Source of the DNA: an uncultured Fusicatenibacter sp.
Lineage (GTDB): Bacteria > Bacillota > Clostridia > Lachnospirales > Lachnospiraceae
DNA length: 64,000 nucleotides
Assembly (NCBI GenBank): GCA_902493585.1
Contig: CABUPZ010000002.1
Location: 25,145-89,144 of the forward strand
Direction of reading: 5' to 3'
Under the pieces are notes generated by a model. The model saw nothing but the letters and a program-made list of their open reading frames with translations, searched no databases and had not been told where the DNA came from. A program made the translations under genes and the position numbers. How positions within the stretch are numbered: the stretch's first letter is position 1; the number at the start of each line of letters is the position of its first letter. Positions 17,089 to 26,547 of the stretch are shown here, in pieces.

Positions 17089-17148
17089 GAAATCCTCCTT
17101 TGATAAACCATCGCCAGAAATGAACACGGATGAATGAACGGTAACCGA

Positions 17149-17168
17149 GGTCAAAATGCATTTTGACC
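17149..17168. promoter_or_regulatory. perfect 20-bp palindrome in divergent promoter region
   Basis: GGTCAAAATGCATTTTGACC is identical on both strands. It supplies a TTGACC hexamer toward each of the two divergent genes (GtrA-like and Wzy-like), so it may be an operator, a shared -35 region, or both. Confidence 0.6.
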
Positions 17169-17223
17169 ACAACATCATATCATAAAATTCAGAAAAAGCA
17201 CAGAAAAATTAAAGAGGTATAAA

Positions 17224-18444
17224 ATGTATAAAATAAAAAATAGAATTCAGACAATAGAATTTTTTCTGGAAAAACATAAAACAGAAGTGTTGGAAGGAAT
17301 GTATCTGCTTTTATTTACTGTTTACTTCTGTGATGCCTTTTTGCACACAACGATGTTTCAGCTGAAAGATCATTCTCAGTTTCATTTGATGAGATGGATC
17401 GTAATGCTGGTTTTTATTTTTGTAAAAGCGTCATTGTCTGAGGCAATGAGAATAAGGCAGATGATTATGCCGGCGATCACTTTGCTATGTTTTATGGTAG
17501 CCTATGGACGCAGAAGCAGATACGAACTTCTGATTACATTAGTATTGCTGATGGTTGGAGCGCAGGGAGTTTCTTTTCGGAAAATTCTTCGGATTTATTT
17601 TGTGGCAGGGCTTATCCTGATGGCAGTAATGATTACCGCAGCTGAAACCGGGTTGATTGAAAATCTGATTTATCATCAGGCGGGGCGAAGACCGAGGATT
17701 GCTTTTGGGTCTTTATATCCTACAGATTTTTCAGCTCACGTTTTCTATCTTTGTCTTGCCTGGGGATATCTGAGAAAGGACAGAATAAAGGCTGTGGAAT
17801 TGGCTGTCTTTTTGCTTTGTGGGGTAGGAGTGTATGTATTCTGCGACGCAAGAATGAATGCAGCTGGAATTGCCTTTTTTACACTGTTCCTGGCTTATCG
17901 GAAAGTGCGTTTGTATTATGCTGAAAGAAAAGGAAAAGTCTATGAGCTTAATCGACCAATGCAGTGGCTGATGATAATTTCGGTTCCTTTATGCGCCGGG
18001 ATTTTTACTTTACTGACGGTAGGTTTTCAGGAGGGCAATCCGTTCTGGGAGAGACTGAACAAACTGACAACTGCAAGATTAGCTTATGGAAAAATCGGGA
18101 TTACAGAGTATGGATTCTCATGGTTTGGACAATATATTCCGATGGTAGGGTCCGGGGGAGGAACTGATCCAAGACCTGATTACTTTTTTATTGATTCTTC
18201 GTATGTTAATATTCTATTGTGTATGGGAACCATAGTGTTTTGCCTTGTATGCATTCTCTGTGTGAGACTTTCGGTTCGTGCATATCGACAGGGTGATGTT
18301 GTTTTTTTAATTGTTCTTCTTTTTATGGCATTGCAGTGCACAATAGAGCACCATATGTTGGAAATTGCATATAACCCATTTTTACTGGCTGTATTTGCGA
18401 AGATTGCAGAATCACAGACAGAAGGAAAGATGGCGAAAGGATAA
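17224..18444 (+). CDS. orphan Wzy-like polysaccharide polymerase
   Basis: A 406-residue integral membrane protein with about ten to eleven helices, AT-rich compared with its right-hand neighbour hemW. The central CDARMNAAGIAFFTLF and the late extracytoplasmic stretch FFIDSSYVNILLCMGTI match, in order and spacing, TDSRMGFLTF and NFVDSSYGYILVNFGII of the Wzy protein at 38.5 kb. The two are probably homologous polymerases. The family has little sequence identity, so this rests on topology and the shared motifs. AAAGAGG precedes the ATG. No glycosyltransferase is adjacent; its only cell-surface neighbour is the divergent GtrA-like gene. It runs 9 bases from hemW, but that link is probably accidental. 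Confidence 0.72.
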   Translation: MYKIKNRIQTIEFFLEKHKTEVLEGMYLLLFTVYFCDAFLHTTMFQLKDHSQFHLMRWIVMLVFIFVKASLSEAMRIRQMIMPAITLLCFMVAYGRRSRYELLITLVLLMVGAQGVSFRKILRIYFVAGLILMAVMITAAETGLIENLIYHQAGRRPRIAFGSLYPTDFSAHVFYLCLAWGYLRKDRIKAVELAVFLLCGVGVYVFCDARMNAAGIAFFTLFLAYRKVRLYYAERKGKVYELNRPMQWLMIISVPLCAGIFTLLTVGFQEGNPFWERLNKLTTARLAYGKIGITEYGFSWFGQYIPMVGSGGGTDPRPDYFFIDSSYVNILLCMGTIVFCLVCILCVRLSVRAYRQGDVVFLIVLLFMALQCTIEHHMLEIAYNPFLLAVFAKIAESQTEGKMAKG

Positions 18445-18453
18445 AAAGAAGAA

Positions 18454-19581
18454 ATGAAAACTCCGCTGGAACTTTATATCCATATTCCGTTTTGCATCCG
18501 CAAATGTGACTACTGCGATTTCCTGTCCTTTTCATCCACCAGGGAACAGCAGAAAACATATATGGAGGCTCTCAAACGTGAAATCCGTGCGGCAGGAACC
18601 TTTCCGGAGCACCATGTGACCACTGTATTTTTCGGCGGAGGAACCCCGTCTGTTCCGGAAGCGGAACTGCTTGCGGAAGTGTTGGAACTTCTGAGAGAAC
18701 GATTTCAGCTTGATCAGGATGCAGAAATCACACTGGAGGCAAATCCAGGAACTTTGTCGGAAGAAAAACTGCGCATCTACCGGGAAGCAGGATTTAATCG
18801 TTTGAGCCTGGGCTGCCAGTCCGTCCATTCTGAGGAATTGAAACAGCTTGGACGGATCCATACCTACGAAGAATTCCTGGAAAGCTTTTCTATGGCACGT
18901 AAACAGGGATTTTCCAATATCAATGTGGATCTGATGTCAGGACTGCCAGGACAAAGTCTGAAAAGCTATGAAGAAAGCCTCCGCACGATAGCGAAGCTTG
19001 GACCGGAACATATTTCCGCCTACAGCCTGATCGTGGAACCGGGTACGCCCTTTGCTGAGCGGGATCTGGATTTGCCGGATGAAGACACGGAAAGACACAT
19101 GTATGACAGAACGGGGGAAATTCTTGGAGCGTATGGGTATACGCAGTATGAAATTTCCAACTACGCAAAATCCGGCTGCGAATGCCGCCATAACATTGGT
19201 TATTGGAAACGTATCAGCTATCTCGGCTTCGGTCCGGGCGCAGCGTCTCTTCTTGGAAACCGGAGATTTACCAATACCACAGATATGGAGAGATACCTCA
19301 CTGACAGCGGCTGTCCGGAAATGGTGCGGGAGGACGTGGAAGTCCTTTCTGCACAGGATTGCATGGAAGAATTTATGTTTCTTGGGCTGCGGATGAACGA
19401 AGGAATTTCCGAAAAACAGTTTGAAGAACTTTTTGGGCAAAGAATTGATGAGGTGTACGGACAGGTACTGAAAAAATATCTGATCCTTGAAATGCTGTGG
19501 AGAAGCAACGGCCGGATCGGTCTCACCAGAGAAGGAATCTCCATCAGCAACGTCATCCTGGCCGATTTTCTTTTGGGGTAG
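18454..19581 (+). CDS. hemW: radical SAM heme chaperone HemW
   Basis: 375-residue HemN-like radical SAM protein. The N-terminal LYIHIPFCIRKCDYCDF contains the 4Fe-4S cysteines in C-x3-C-x2-C spacing, followed by FFGGGTPSV and the HemN_C domain (residues about 280-370). It lacks the N-terminal extension of true oxygen-independent coproporphyrinogen oxidases, which fits HemW, a heme trafficking chaperone rather than an oxidase. The stop codon sits inside GGGGTAGGGGGGACG, the same 15-base string that surrounds the stop codon of the SSB-like gene at 63.8 kb. Confidence 0.92.
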   Translation: MKTPLELYIHIPFCIRKCDYCDFLSFSSTREQQKTYMEALKREIRAAGTFPEHHVTTVFFGGGTPSVPEAELLAEVLELLRERFQLDQDAEITLEANPGTLSEEKLRIYREAGFNRLSLGCQSVHSEELKQLGRIHTYEEFLESFSMARKQGFSNINVDLMSGLPGQSLKSYEESLRTIAKLGPEHISAYSLIVEPGTPFAERDLDLPDEDTERHMYDRTGEILGAYGYTQYEISNYAKSGCECRHNIGYWKRISYLGFGPGAASLLGNRRFTNTTDMERYLTDSGCPEMVREDVEVLSAQDCMEEFMFLGLRMNEGISEKQFEELFGQRIDEVYGQVLKKYLILEMLWRSNGRIGLTREGISISNVILADFLLG

Positions 19582-19588
19582 GGGGGAC

Positions 19589-19636
19589 GAATCGCGCCTG
19601 TCCGCCGCCGGATCCCGTGGCGGACGGGCGCGATTC
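19589..19636. repeat. GC-rich hairpin directly after hemW
   Basis: GAATCGCGCC-t-GTCCGCC pairs with GGCGGAC-g-GGCGCGATTC around a 12-base loop. No T-run follows, so it is not a normal intrinsic terminator. It begins 8 bases after the hemW stop codon. Confidence 0.7.
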
Positions 19637-19795
19637 TGAGAGTGCGGGGCGGTGGATGGTAGCGGATAGCTTTTGGATTTTACGTTTTTATATGGTCGCT
19701 TGCGTATAGGTATGCTGAATTGTCTTTCCCTTCACTGAAAGACACAGAAATTTACACGTCTGCAGAAACTTATGGCCTTCCGGTCTCAAAAACCA

Positions 19796-20056
19796 GAAAG
19801 CGGCAGGGGCAGGGGGTATGTGTGTGCGGCGGGCATCTGAAAAGTCGTGAGAAAATCTTAGTGTTCCGAAGCCTCGGAGGACGGGACAGGCGAAGTGCTT
19901 CCCGCACTGAGCCTGAGGAGCGCTGAAACGGGAATTGATCAACAATTCCTGTTGAATCGCTCCAGTGCCCGTCCGGAGGGGATTCGGAACGCTTAGATTT
20001 TCCACGACTTTTCAGCCGCCCGCCGCACACACATCCCCCCCGCCCCTGCCGCTTTT
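19796..20056. repeat. 260-bp imperfect inverted repeat (fold-back element)
   Basis: The left arm from AAAGCGGCAGGGGC continues through TGTGTGTGCGGCGGGC, CTGAAAAGTCGTG and GTTCCGAA, and is mirrored over about 85 bases by the right arm ending GCCCCTGCCGCTTTT. The centre holds a smaller hairpin (GGAATTG-atca-ACAATTCC). No transposase or open frame of credible coding quality lies inside. The right edge runs into TTTTGTCCGTTTTGC, the edge motif also seen beside the 434-530 hairpin. The 650-base gap between hemW and uvrA is filled by this element and the smaller hairpin. Confidence 0.8.
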
Positions 20057-20119
20057 GTCCGTTTTGCACCATATAATGCCCACGGTCACGGAAAATCTCC
20101 GGAATGAAAGAACAAATGT

Positions 20120-20148
20120 TTGCTTTCGGCTATATAGTGTGCTACAAT
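20120..20148 (+). promoter_or_regulatory. candidate promoter for uvrA
   Basis: TTGCTT, a 17-base spacer and TACAAT, about 85 bases before the uvrA start. No LexA (GAAC-N4-GTTC) box is visible near it. Confidence 0.6.
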
Positions 20149-20231
20149 GGGCATGATATATGTGAGAATGATGTTCCGCAGGGCGATTCTGTCAGAGGAC
20201 GCTGTGCGGCAGAAATAGGACAGAGGTTGAA

Positions 20232-23069
20232 ATGATGGAGGAAAATACGAAGAAACAGTTTATAAAGATCCGTGGTGCTTGTGAAAATAATCTGAAGCAT
20301 CTGGATGTGGATATTCCGAGAAACGAGTTTGTGGTTCTGACAGGACTGAGCGGTTCCGGTAAGAGTTCTCTTGCGTTTGAGACGATTTATGCGGAGGGGC
20401 AGAGGCGGTATATGGAGAGCCTTTCCTCTTACGCCCGCCAGTTCCTGGGTCAGATGGAGAAGCCGAATGTGGAGAGTATTGAGGGACTTCCGCCGGCGAT
20501 TTCCATCGATCAGAAGTCGACCAACCGCAATCCCCGTTCTACCGTAGGAACCGTTACGGAGATTTATGATTATTTCCGTCTTCTTTATGCCAGGATCGGT
20601 ATCCCTCACTGCCCGAAGTGCGGCAGGGTGATCAGTAAGCAGACGGTAGATCAGATGGTGGATCAGATCATGTCGCTGCCGGAGCGGACGAAGATCCAGC
20701 TGCTTGCGCCGGTGGTGCGCGGACGGAAAGGTCGCCATGAAAAGGTGCTGGAGCGGGCGAAAAAGAGTGGTTATGTGCGCGTGATCATCGATGGAAATCT
20801 GTATGAACTTTCTGAGGATATTGCTCTGGATAAGAATATCAAGCATACGATTGAGATTGTTGTGGACCGTCTGGTGGTAAAACCGGGGATTGAGAAGCGC
20901 CTGACAGATTCGGTGGAAAATGTGCTGAACCTGGCGGAGGGACTTTTGATCGTTGATACGATGGATGGAAATTTCTTAAGCTTCAGCCAGAGTTTTTCCT
21001 GTCCGGACTGTCAGATCAGCATGGCTGAGATCGAACCCCGCAGCTTTTCTTTCAACAACCCGTTCGGCGCCTGCCCCAGCTGTTACGGACTGGGTTATAA
21101 GATGGAATTCGATGAGCAGCTGATGATTCCGGACCCTTCGCTGAGTATCGCTGAGGGCGCAATTGCTGTGTTGGGCTGGCAGTCCTGTACCGATAAGGGC
21201 AGTTATACCCGCGCGATCCTGGATGCGCTTGCCAAAGAATATGATTTCTCTCTGGATACGCCGTTTCAGGATTATCCGAAAAAGATCCATGATATTATTA
21301 TCCACGGAACCGACGGAAAAAAGGTGAAAGTGTATTACACCGGACAGAGGGGAAGCGGAGTATACGATGTGGCATTCGAAGGTCTGATCAAAAATGTGGA
21401 ACGCCGCTATCGGGAGACGGCTTCGGATTCGATCAAACAGGAATATGAGACTTTCATGCGTGTGACCCCCTGCCAGACCTGTCATGGGCAGCGCTTGAAG
21501 CAGACGTCTCTGGCGGTCACCGTGGGTGATAAGAATATTGCGGAGGTTACTTCGTTTTCCATCGAAAAGCTTACCCGTTTTCTGGAGAAACTGACCCTGA
21601 CGGACCAGCAGATGCTGATCGGAAAACAGGTTCTGAAGGAGATTCGCGCCCGCGTGGGCTTTCTGATGGATGTGGGACTGGACTATCTGACCCTTTCCAG
21701 GGCAACAGGAACCCTTTCCGGCGGGGAGGCGCAGCGTATCCGTCTTGCCACACAGATTGGTTCCGGACTGGTTGGCGTGGCTTATATTCTCGATGAGCCG
21801 AGCATCGGACTTCATCAGAGAGACAATGACAAGCTGCTGAACACGCTGAAACATCTGCGGGACCTTGGAAACACACTGATCGTTGTGGAGCATGATGAGG
21901 ATACGATGCTTGCGGCGGACTGCGTGGTGGATATCGGACCGGGCGCCGGCGAGCACGGCGGTGAGCTGGTGGCGATCGGGACTGCCGAAGAAATCATGAA
22001 AAATGAGAAGTCCATCACAGGAGCATATCTGAGCGGCCGGATGAAAATCCCGGTGCCGAAGGTGCGCAGAAAACCTACCGGATGGATCAAAGTGCTGGGA
22101 GCCAAAGAGCATAACCTGAAAAATATCAATGTGGCATTTCCGCTGGGGGTTATGACTTGTGTGACGGGAGTTTCCGGTTCCGGAAAGAGTTCTCTGGTCA
22201 ATGAGATCCTGTATAAACGGCTGGCGCGGGACCTGAACCATGCGCGTCTCATTCCCGGAGAGCATCGGGGAATTGAAGGGGAGGAACTGCTGGATAAAGT
22301 GATTGATATCGACCAGTCTCCTATCGGAAGAACCCCCCGGTCCAACCCGGCAACGTATACCGGCGTGTTCGATCAGATCCGCGATCTGTTTGCGGCGACT
22401 CAGGATGCAAAAGCGAAAGGCTACAAAAAAGGAAGATTCAGCTTTAATGTCAAAGGTGGCAGGTGTGAAGCCTGCGGCGGCGACGGAATCATCAAGATTG
22501 AGATGCACTTCCTTCCGGATGTGTATGTTCCCTGTGAGGTATGTCGGGGCAAACGGTATAACAGGGAAACTCTTGAGGTAAAATATAAGGGGAAAAGCAT
22601 TTACGACGTACTGAATATGACGGTGGAGGAAGCGGTGGAATTTTTCCGTCCCGTTCCGTCCATCTGCCGGAAGCTGGAAGCGCTCAATGACGTGGGGCTT
22701 TCCTATATCCGGCTGGGACAGCCTTCCACCACCTTGTCAGGCGGAGAGGCACAGAGGATCAAACTGGCGTCTGAGCTTGGAAAACGGAGCACCGGAAAGA
22801 CGATTTATATTCTGGACGAGCCGACGACCGGACTTCACTTTGCGGATGTTCATAAACTGGTGGAGATCCTGCAGCGTCTGTCCGAGGGCGGAAATACAGT
22901 AGTTGTGATCGAACACAACCTGGATGTGATCAAAACGGCGGATTACATTATTGATATCGGTCCGGAAGGCGGCGACCGGGGAGGAACGGTGATCGCGAAG
23001 GGGACGCCGGAAGAGGTTGCAAAAAATCCGGCCTCCTATACCGGGAAATATGTCGCAAAATATCTCTAA
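20232..23069 (+). CDS. uvrA: excinuclease ABC subunit A
   Basis: Damage-recognition ATPase of nucleotide excision repair, 945 residues, normal length. Two ABC ATPase modules are visible: Walker A motifs GLSGSGKSSLAFETI near residue 35 and GVSGSGKSSLVNEIL near 640, and two signature blocks TLSGGEAQRIRLATQ and TLSGGEAQRIKLASE. Zinc-binding cysteine pairs occur in CPKCGRVI, in CPDCQISMAEIEP with CPSCYGLGYK, and in CEACGGDG with CEVCRGKRYN. The ATG at 20232 follows AGAGG; a second ATG directly after it is equally possible. uvrB is not in the window. Confidence 0.97.
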   Translation: MMEENTKKQFIKIRGACENNLKHLDVDIPRNEFVVLTGLSGSGKSSLAFETIYAEGQRRYMESLSSYARQFLGQMEKPNVESIEGLPPAISIDQKSTNRNPRSTVGTVTEIYDYFRLLYARIGIPHCPKCGRVISKQTVDQMVDQIMSLPERTKIQLLAPVVRGRKGRHEKVLERAKKSGYVRVIIDGNLYELSEDIALDKNIKHTIEIVVDRLVVKPGIEKRLTDSVENVLNLAEGLLIVDTMDGNFLSFSQSFSCPDCQISMAEIEPRSFSFNNPFGACPSCYGLGYKMEFDEQLMIPDPSLSIAEGAIAVLGWQSCTDKGSYTRAILDALAKEYDFSLDTPFQDYPKKIHDIIIHGTDGKKVKVYYTGQRGSGVYDVAFEGLIKNVERRYRETASDSIKQEYETFMRVTPCQTCHGQRLKQTSLAVTVGDKNIAEVTSFSIEKLTRFLEKLTLTDQQMLIGKQVLKEIRARVGFLMDVGLDYLTLSRATGTLSGGEAQRIRLATQIGSGLVGVAYILDEPSIGLHQRDNDKLLNTLKHLRDLGNTLIVVEHDEDTMLAADCVVDIGPGAGEHGGELVAIGTAEEIMKNEKSITGAYLSGRMKIPVPKVRRKPTGWIKVLGAKEHNLKNINVAFPLGVMTCVTGVSGSGKSSLVNEILYKRLARDLNHARLIPGEHRGIEGEELLDKVIDIDQSPIGRTPRSNPATYTGVFDQIRDLFAATQDAKAKGYKKGRFSFNVKGGRCEACGGDGIIKIEMHFLPDVYVPCEVCRGKRYNRETLEVKYKGKSIYDVLNMTVEEAVEFFRPVPSICRKLEALNDVGLSYIRLGQPSTTLSGGEAQRIKLASELGKRSTGKTIYILDEPTTGLHFADVHKLVEILQRLSEGGNTVVVIEHNLDVIKTADYIIDIGPEGGDRGGTVIAKGTPEEVAKNPASYTGKYVAKYL

Positions 23070-23076
23070 AAAACGC

Positions 23077-23105
23077 TTTTCATTTCACAGGCAATTCGTT
23101 ATAAT
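23077..23105 (+). promoter_or_regulatory. candidate promoter for mreB-recD2-comF
   Basis: TTTTCA, a 17-base spacer and a consensus TATAAT, about 90 bases upstream of the mreB-like start. Confidence 0.55.
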
Positions 23106-23193
23106 TATGAAATAGATCTTACTGTAAGTATTTTGAAAGTGAACAGGGGCAGAATGCCTGCGGACATTCGCAGGGAAAAGAAAGGGGAATTGT

Positions 23194-24192
23194 ATGGCTG
23201 CAGGGACAGATATAGGAATCGACCTTGGAACCACCAGTATCCTGGTGTATTCCAAAGGGAAAGGAATCGTGCTCAAAGAGCCGTCCGTAGTTGCATATGA
23301 TAAAGACGCCGATAAAGTCAAGGCAATCGGAGAGGAAGCACGACAGATGATCGGGCGTACGCCGGGCAACATTATGGCGATCCGCCCCCTGCGCCAGGGA
23401 GTGATCACAGACTTTCTGATCACAGAAAAGATGCTGAAATATTTCATCCAGAAAGCGATGGGAAGAAAGGCATTCCGGAAACCGAGGATCAGTATCTGCG
23501 TACCGTCCGGTGTCACGGAGGTAGAGCGCAAGGCTGTGGAAGAGGCGACGTACCAGGCTGGTGCGCGGGATGTGGTGATCGTACCGGAACCGGTGGCGGC
23601 AGCGATCGGCGCCGGGATCGATATTACCAAACCCTGCGGAAACATGCTTGTGGATATCGGAGGAGGAACGACGGATATTGCGGTGATCTCGCTGGCAGGC
23701 ACCGTTGTCTCCAGCTCGGTCAAGCTTGCAGGGGATGATTTTGACGAGGCGATCATCCGCTATGTGCGTAAGAAACATAATGTTTTCATCGGCGAACAGA
23801 CTGCGGAATCCATCAAGATCCAGATTGGATCGGCATATCCGAGGATTGAAGAGAAGAGCATGGAAGTAAAAGGCCGAAATGTGATCACCGGACTTCCAAA
23901 GACGGTTACGCTGACCTCCGCGGAGATCCGTGAGGCCTTGCAGCCGACCACCAGCGAGATTGCGGACGCCGTCTGTGCGGTTCTGGAAAAGACCCCCCCG
24001 GAGCTGGCGGCAGATGTGGCGGACCGGGGAATCGTTTTGAGCGGAGGCGGTTGTCTTCTGGACGGCATCGAGGAACTTATCCAGGAGCGGACCGGGATCC
24101 AGACCATGACGGCAGAAAATCCATCCTGCGTGGTAGCGCTGGGAACCGGCCAGTACCGGGAAGTAATGACAAAGTTTGAAAGCCAGTTTTGA
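23194..24192 (+). CDS. mreB: MreB/Mbl family rod-shape actin homologue
   Basis: Bacterial actin of 332 residues that organises lateral cell-wall synthesis. The actin-fold motifs are clear: phosphate 1 GIDLGTTSILVYSKGKG at the N-terminus, PSGVTEVERKAVEEA, the phosphate 2 region VDIGGGTTDIAVISL and the adenosine motif GIVLSGGGCLLDGI near residue 285. Paralogues (MreB, Mbl, MreBH) cannot be told apart from this alone. mreC and mreD are not next to it; instead recD2 follows after one base, so the gene may be a standalone copy. AAAGGGG precedes the ATG. Confidence 0.9.
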   Translation: MAAGTDIGIDLGTTSILVYSKGKGIVLKEPSVVAYDKDADKVKAIGEEARQMIGRTPGNIMAIRPLRQGVITDFLITEKMLKYFIQKAMGRKAFRKPRISICVPSGVTEVERKAVEEATYQAGARDVVIVPEPVAAAIGAGIDITKPCGNMLVDIGGGTTDIAVISLAGTVVSSSVKLAGDDFDEAIIRYVRKKHNVFIGEQTAESIKIQIGSAYPRIEEKSMEVKGRNVITGLPKTVTLTSAEIREALQPTTSEIADAVCAVLEKTPPELAADVADRGIVLSGGGCLLDGIEELIQERTGIQTMTAENPSCVVALGTGQYREVMTKFESQF

Positions 24193-24193
24193 T

Positions 24194-26431
24194 ATGGAAA
24201 AAAGAACAATAGAGGGATATGTGGAGCATATCATATTCCGCAACGAAGAAAACGGTTATACCGTCTTAAACTTAAAAATGAAAGGAGCGGAACTGACCTG
24301 TGTCGGCACACTTCCCGCCATCGGGGAGGGGGAACTGATCGAAGCGTCCGGAGAGGAGATCCGGCATGCTGTTTACGGCCGTCAGTTCCGCATCGATTCT
24401 TATGAAACCAAAGTGCCCGAGGATTCCGTCGCTCTGGAGCGTTATCTGGGATCCGGGGCGATCAAGGGTGTGGGAGCAGCGCTGGCCGCCAGGATTGTCC
24501 GGCGGTTTCAGGAAGATACCTTAAGGATCATTCAGGAAGAGCCGGAGCGGCTTGCAGAAGTGAAGGGGATCAGTGAGCGCAAAGCCAGAGAGATCGCTGC
24601 CCAGGTAGCGGAGAAGGCTGAAATGCAGAACGCTATGATCTTCCTGTCTCAATATGGAATTTCTCTTGGCCTGGGGGCTAAAATCTATCAGCAGTACGGG
24701 GATGGCCTGTACCGCATCTTGAAAGAAAATCCCTATAAATTAGCAGAAGATATTCAGGGCGTAGGCTTTAAGATGGCAGATGAGATCGCAGGAAAGATCG
24801 GTATTGTCGCTGACAGTGAATACCGGATCCGCAGCGCGCTGCTTTACATATTAAACCAGGCTTCTGCACAGGGGCACCTGTATCTGCCCCAGGAAATCCT
24901 CACGGCACGGGCACAGGAACTTCTGGGTATCCGGGTGGAGGAGATGTCCAAGTATCTGATGGATCTTGCCATTGACCGGAAGATCGTATTGAAAGAGCGG
25001 GAGCTTCCCAATCAGGAAAAGCAGAAGCTGGTCTATGCCGGACAGTATTATTATCTGGAACTGAATTGTGCCCGTATGCTCCATGAACTGAACGTTATCT
25101 GTGAGGAAGACAGGGAATCCGTAAGGCGTCAGCTGGAACAGATTGAAAAAAGCGCCGGCACGGAACTGGATGAGGTGCAGAGAGAAGCTGTCGTGGAGGC
25201 GGCGTGCAGCGGGCTGATGATTCTCACCGGAGGTCCCGGAACGGGAAAAACCACGACGATCAATGCGATGATCCATTATTTCGCGGCGGAGGGGCTGGAT
25301 ATTTTCCTGGCGGCGCCCACAGGCCGTGCGGCAAAACGGATGACGGAAACCACCGGTTATGAAGCGTGCACGATCCACCGGCTGCTGGAACTGAACGGCG
25401 GTGTGGATGACAATTCCGCCAATGTACATTTCGAGCGGAACGCATCCAACCCGCTGGAGGCGGACGTGGTGATCATCGATGAAGTTTCCATGGTGGATAT
25501 CCATCTGATGCATGCCCTTCTGTGCGCCCTGGTCCCTGGAACACGGCTGATCCTTGTGGGAGATCAGAATCAGCTTCCAAGCGTCGGGCCGGGAAGCGTA
25601 CTCCGGGATCTGATCCGTTCGGAATGCTTTCCGATGGTGCGACTGACCAGGATCTTCCGTCAGGCTTCCCAGAGTGATATCGTTGTCAACGCCCATAAGA
25701 TCCACAATGGAGAAAAGGTGATCCTGGATAACAAGAGCAGGGACTTTTTCTTCCTGAAACGTTACGATGTCAATGTGATCCAGAAGGTGATCGTCACGCT
25801 GATCTCACAGAAACTCCCCCGGTATGTGGATGCCAAACCTCAGGATATCCAGGTGCTCACGCCGATGAGGAAAGGCGCCTTGGGGGTGGAAAGTCTCAAT
25901 GTGATCCTTCAGAGATACCTGAATCCGCCGGCGCCGGAGAAAGAAGAAAAAGAGAACGGCAGCGGTGTGTTCCGGGAAGGCGACAAGGTCATGCAGATCA
26001 AAAACAACTATCAGCTGGAATGGGAGATCCGAGGGATCAACGGAGTGGTAGCTGAGCGAGGTATGGGTGTATTCAACGGTGACCTGGGCATTATCCGGAA
26101 GATCAATCCGTATGCTGAGCTGGTGACCGTGGAGTATGAAGAGGGAAGATTTGCGGAGTATACGTTCAAACAGACGGAGGAACTGGAGCTTGCTTATGCC
26201 ACAACGATCCACAAGGCACAGGGAAGTGAGTACCCGGCAGTGATCATTCCGCTGCTCGGCGGACCGAGAATGCTTATGACCCGGAATCTTCTGTACACCG
26301 CGGTGACACGAGCCAGAAAATGTGTGACACTGGTGGGAAGCGATGTGACGTTTCAGGCGATGATCGAAAACCACATCGAGGAAAACCGCTATACGACCCT
26401 GGCGGAACGGATTGTGGAATGTAGTCGTTGA
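24194..26431 (+). CDS. recD2: RecD2-type ATP-dependent DNA helicase
   Basis: 745-residue SF1B 5'-3' helicase of the RecBC-independent RecD2 class. The N-terminal half has an OB-like domain and helix-hairpin-helix repeats (ERYLGSGAIKGVG, EVKGISERKAREIA, DIQGVGFKMADEIA). The motor carries Walker A LTGGPGTGKTTTINAM, motif II VIIDEVSMVD, motif III GDQNQLPSVGPG and the late motif TTIHKAQGSEYPAVI. The ATG at 24194 gives MEKRTIEGYVEHIIF, the usual N-terminus; a start at 24176 would overlap mreB. It sits in a mreB-recD2-comF run that looks co-transcribed. Confidence 0.95.
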   Translation: MEKRTIEGYVEHIIFRNEENGYTVLNLKMKGAELTCVGTLPAIGEGELIEASGEEIRHAVYGRQFRIDSYETKVPEDSVALERYLGSGAIKGVGAALAARIVRRFQEDTLRIIQEEPERLAEVKGISERKAREIAAQVAEKAEMQNAMIFLSQYGISLGLGAKIYQQYGDGLYRILKENPYKLAEDIQGVGFKMADEIAGKIGIVADSEYRIRSALLYILNQASAQGHLYLPQEILTARAQELLGIRVEEMSKYLMDLAIDRKIVLKERELPNQEKQKLVYAGQYYYLELNCARMLHELNVICEEDRESVRRQLEQIEKSAGTELDEVQREAVVEAACSGLMILTGGPGTGKTTTINAMIHYFAAEGLDIFLAAPTGRAAKRMTETTGYEACTIHRLLELNGGVDDNSANVHFERNASNPLEADVVIIDEVSMVDIHLMHALLCALVPGTRLILVGDQNQLPSVGPGSVLRDLIRSECFPMVRLTRIFRQASQSDIVVNAHKIHNGEKVILDNKSRDFFFLKRYDVNVIQKVIVTLISQKLPRYVDAKPQDIQVLTPMRKGALGVESLNVILQRYLNPPAPEKEEKENGSGVFREGDKVMQIKNNYQLEWEIRGINGVVAERGMGVFNGDLGIIRKINPYAELVTVEYEEGRFAEYTFKQTEELELAYATTIHKAQGSEYPAVIIPLLGGPRMLMTRNLLYTAVTRARKCVTLVGSDVTFQAMIENHIEENRYTTLAERIVECSR

Positions 26432-26547
26432 TGTAGTTTACAGGTGTTGGATTTGCGGTTTGACCGACAACGCCTTTTGGCAGATGTTGGATTATGCAGT
26501 ATGGCTGTCAGCGCCCTTTGCAGGCGCCGGATTGGGAGGTGCCCGAT

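Noticed and set aside
19720..20156. several 60-100 codon frames within the 260-bp inverted repeat
   Set aside because: They occur on both strands because the arms mirror each other; no start signals or conserved motifs, so not genes.
20100..20231. LexA box upstream of uvrA
   Set aside because: No GAAC-N4-GTTC or close variant is present in the leader.
20976..22508. 510-codon open frame antisense to uvrA
   Set aside because: Shadow of uvrA on the opposite strand; composition rich in His, Arg and Gln, as produced by reverse reading of biased codons.
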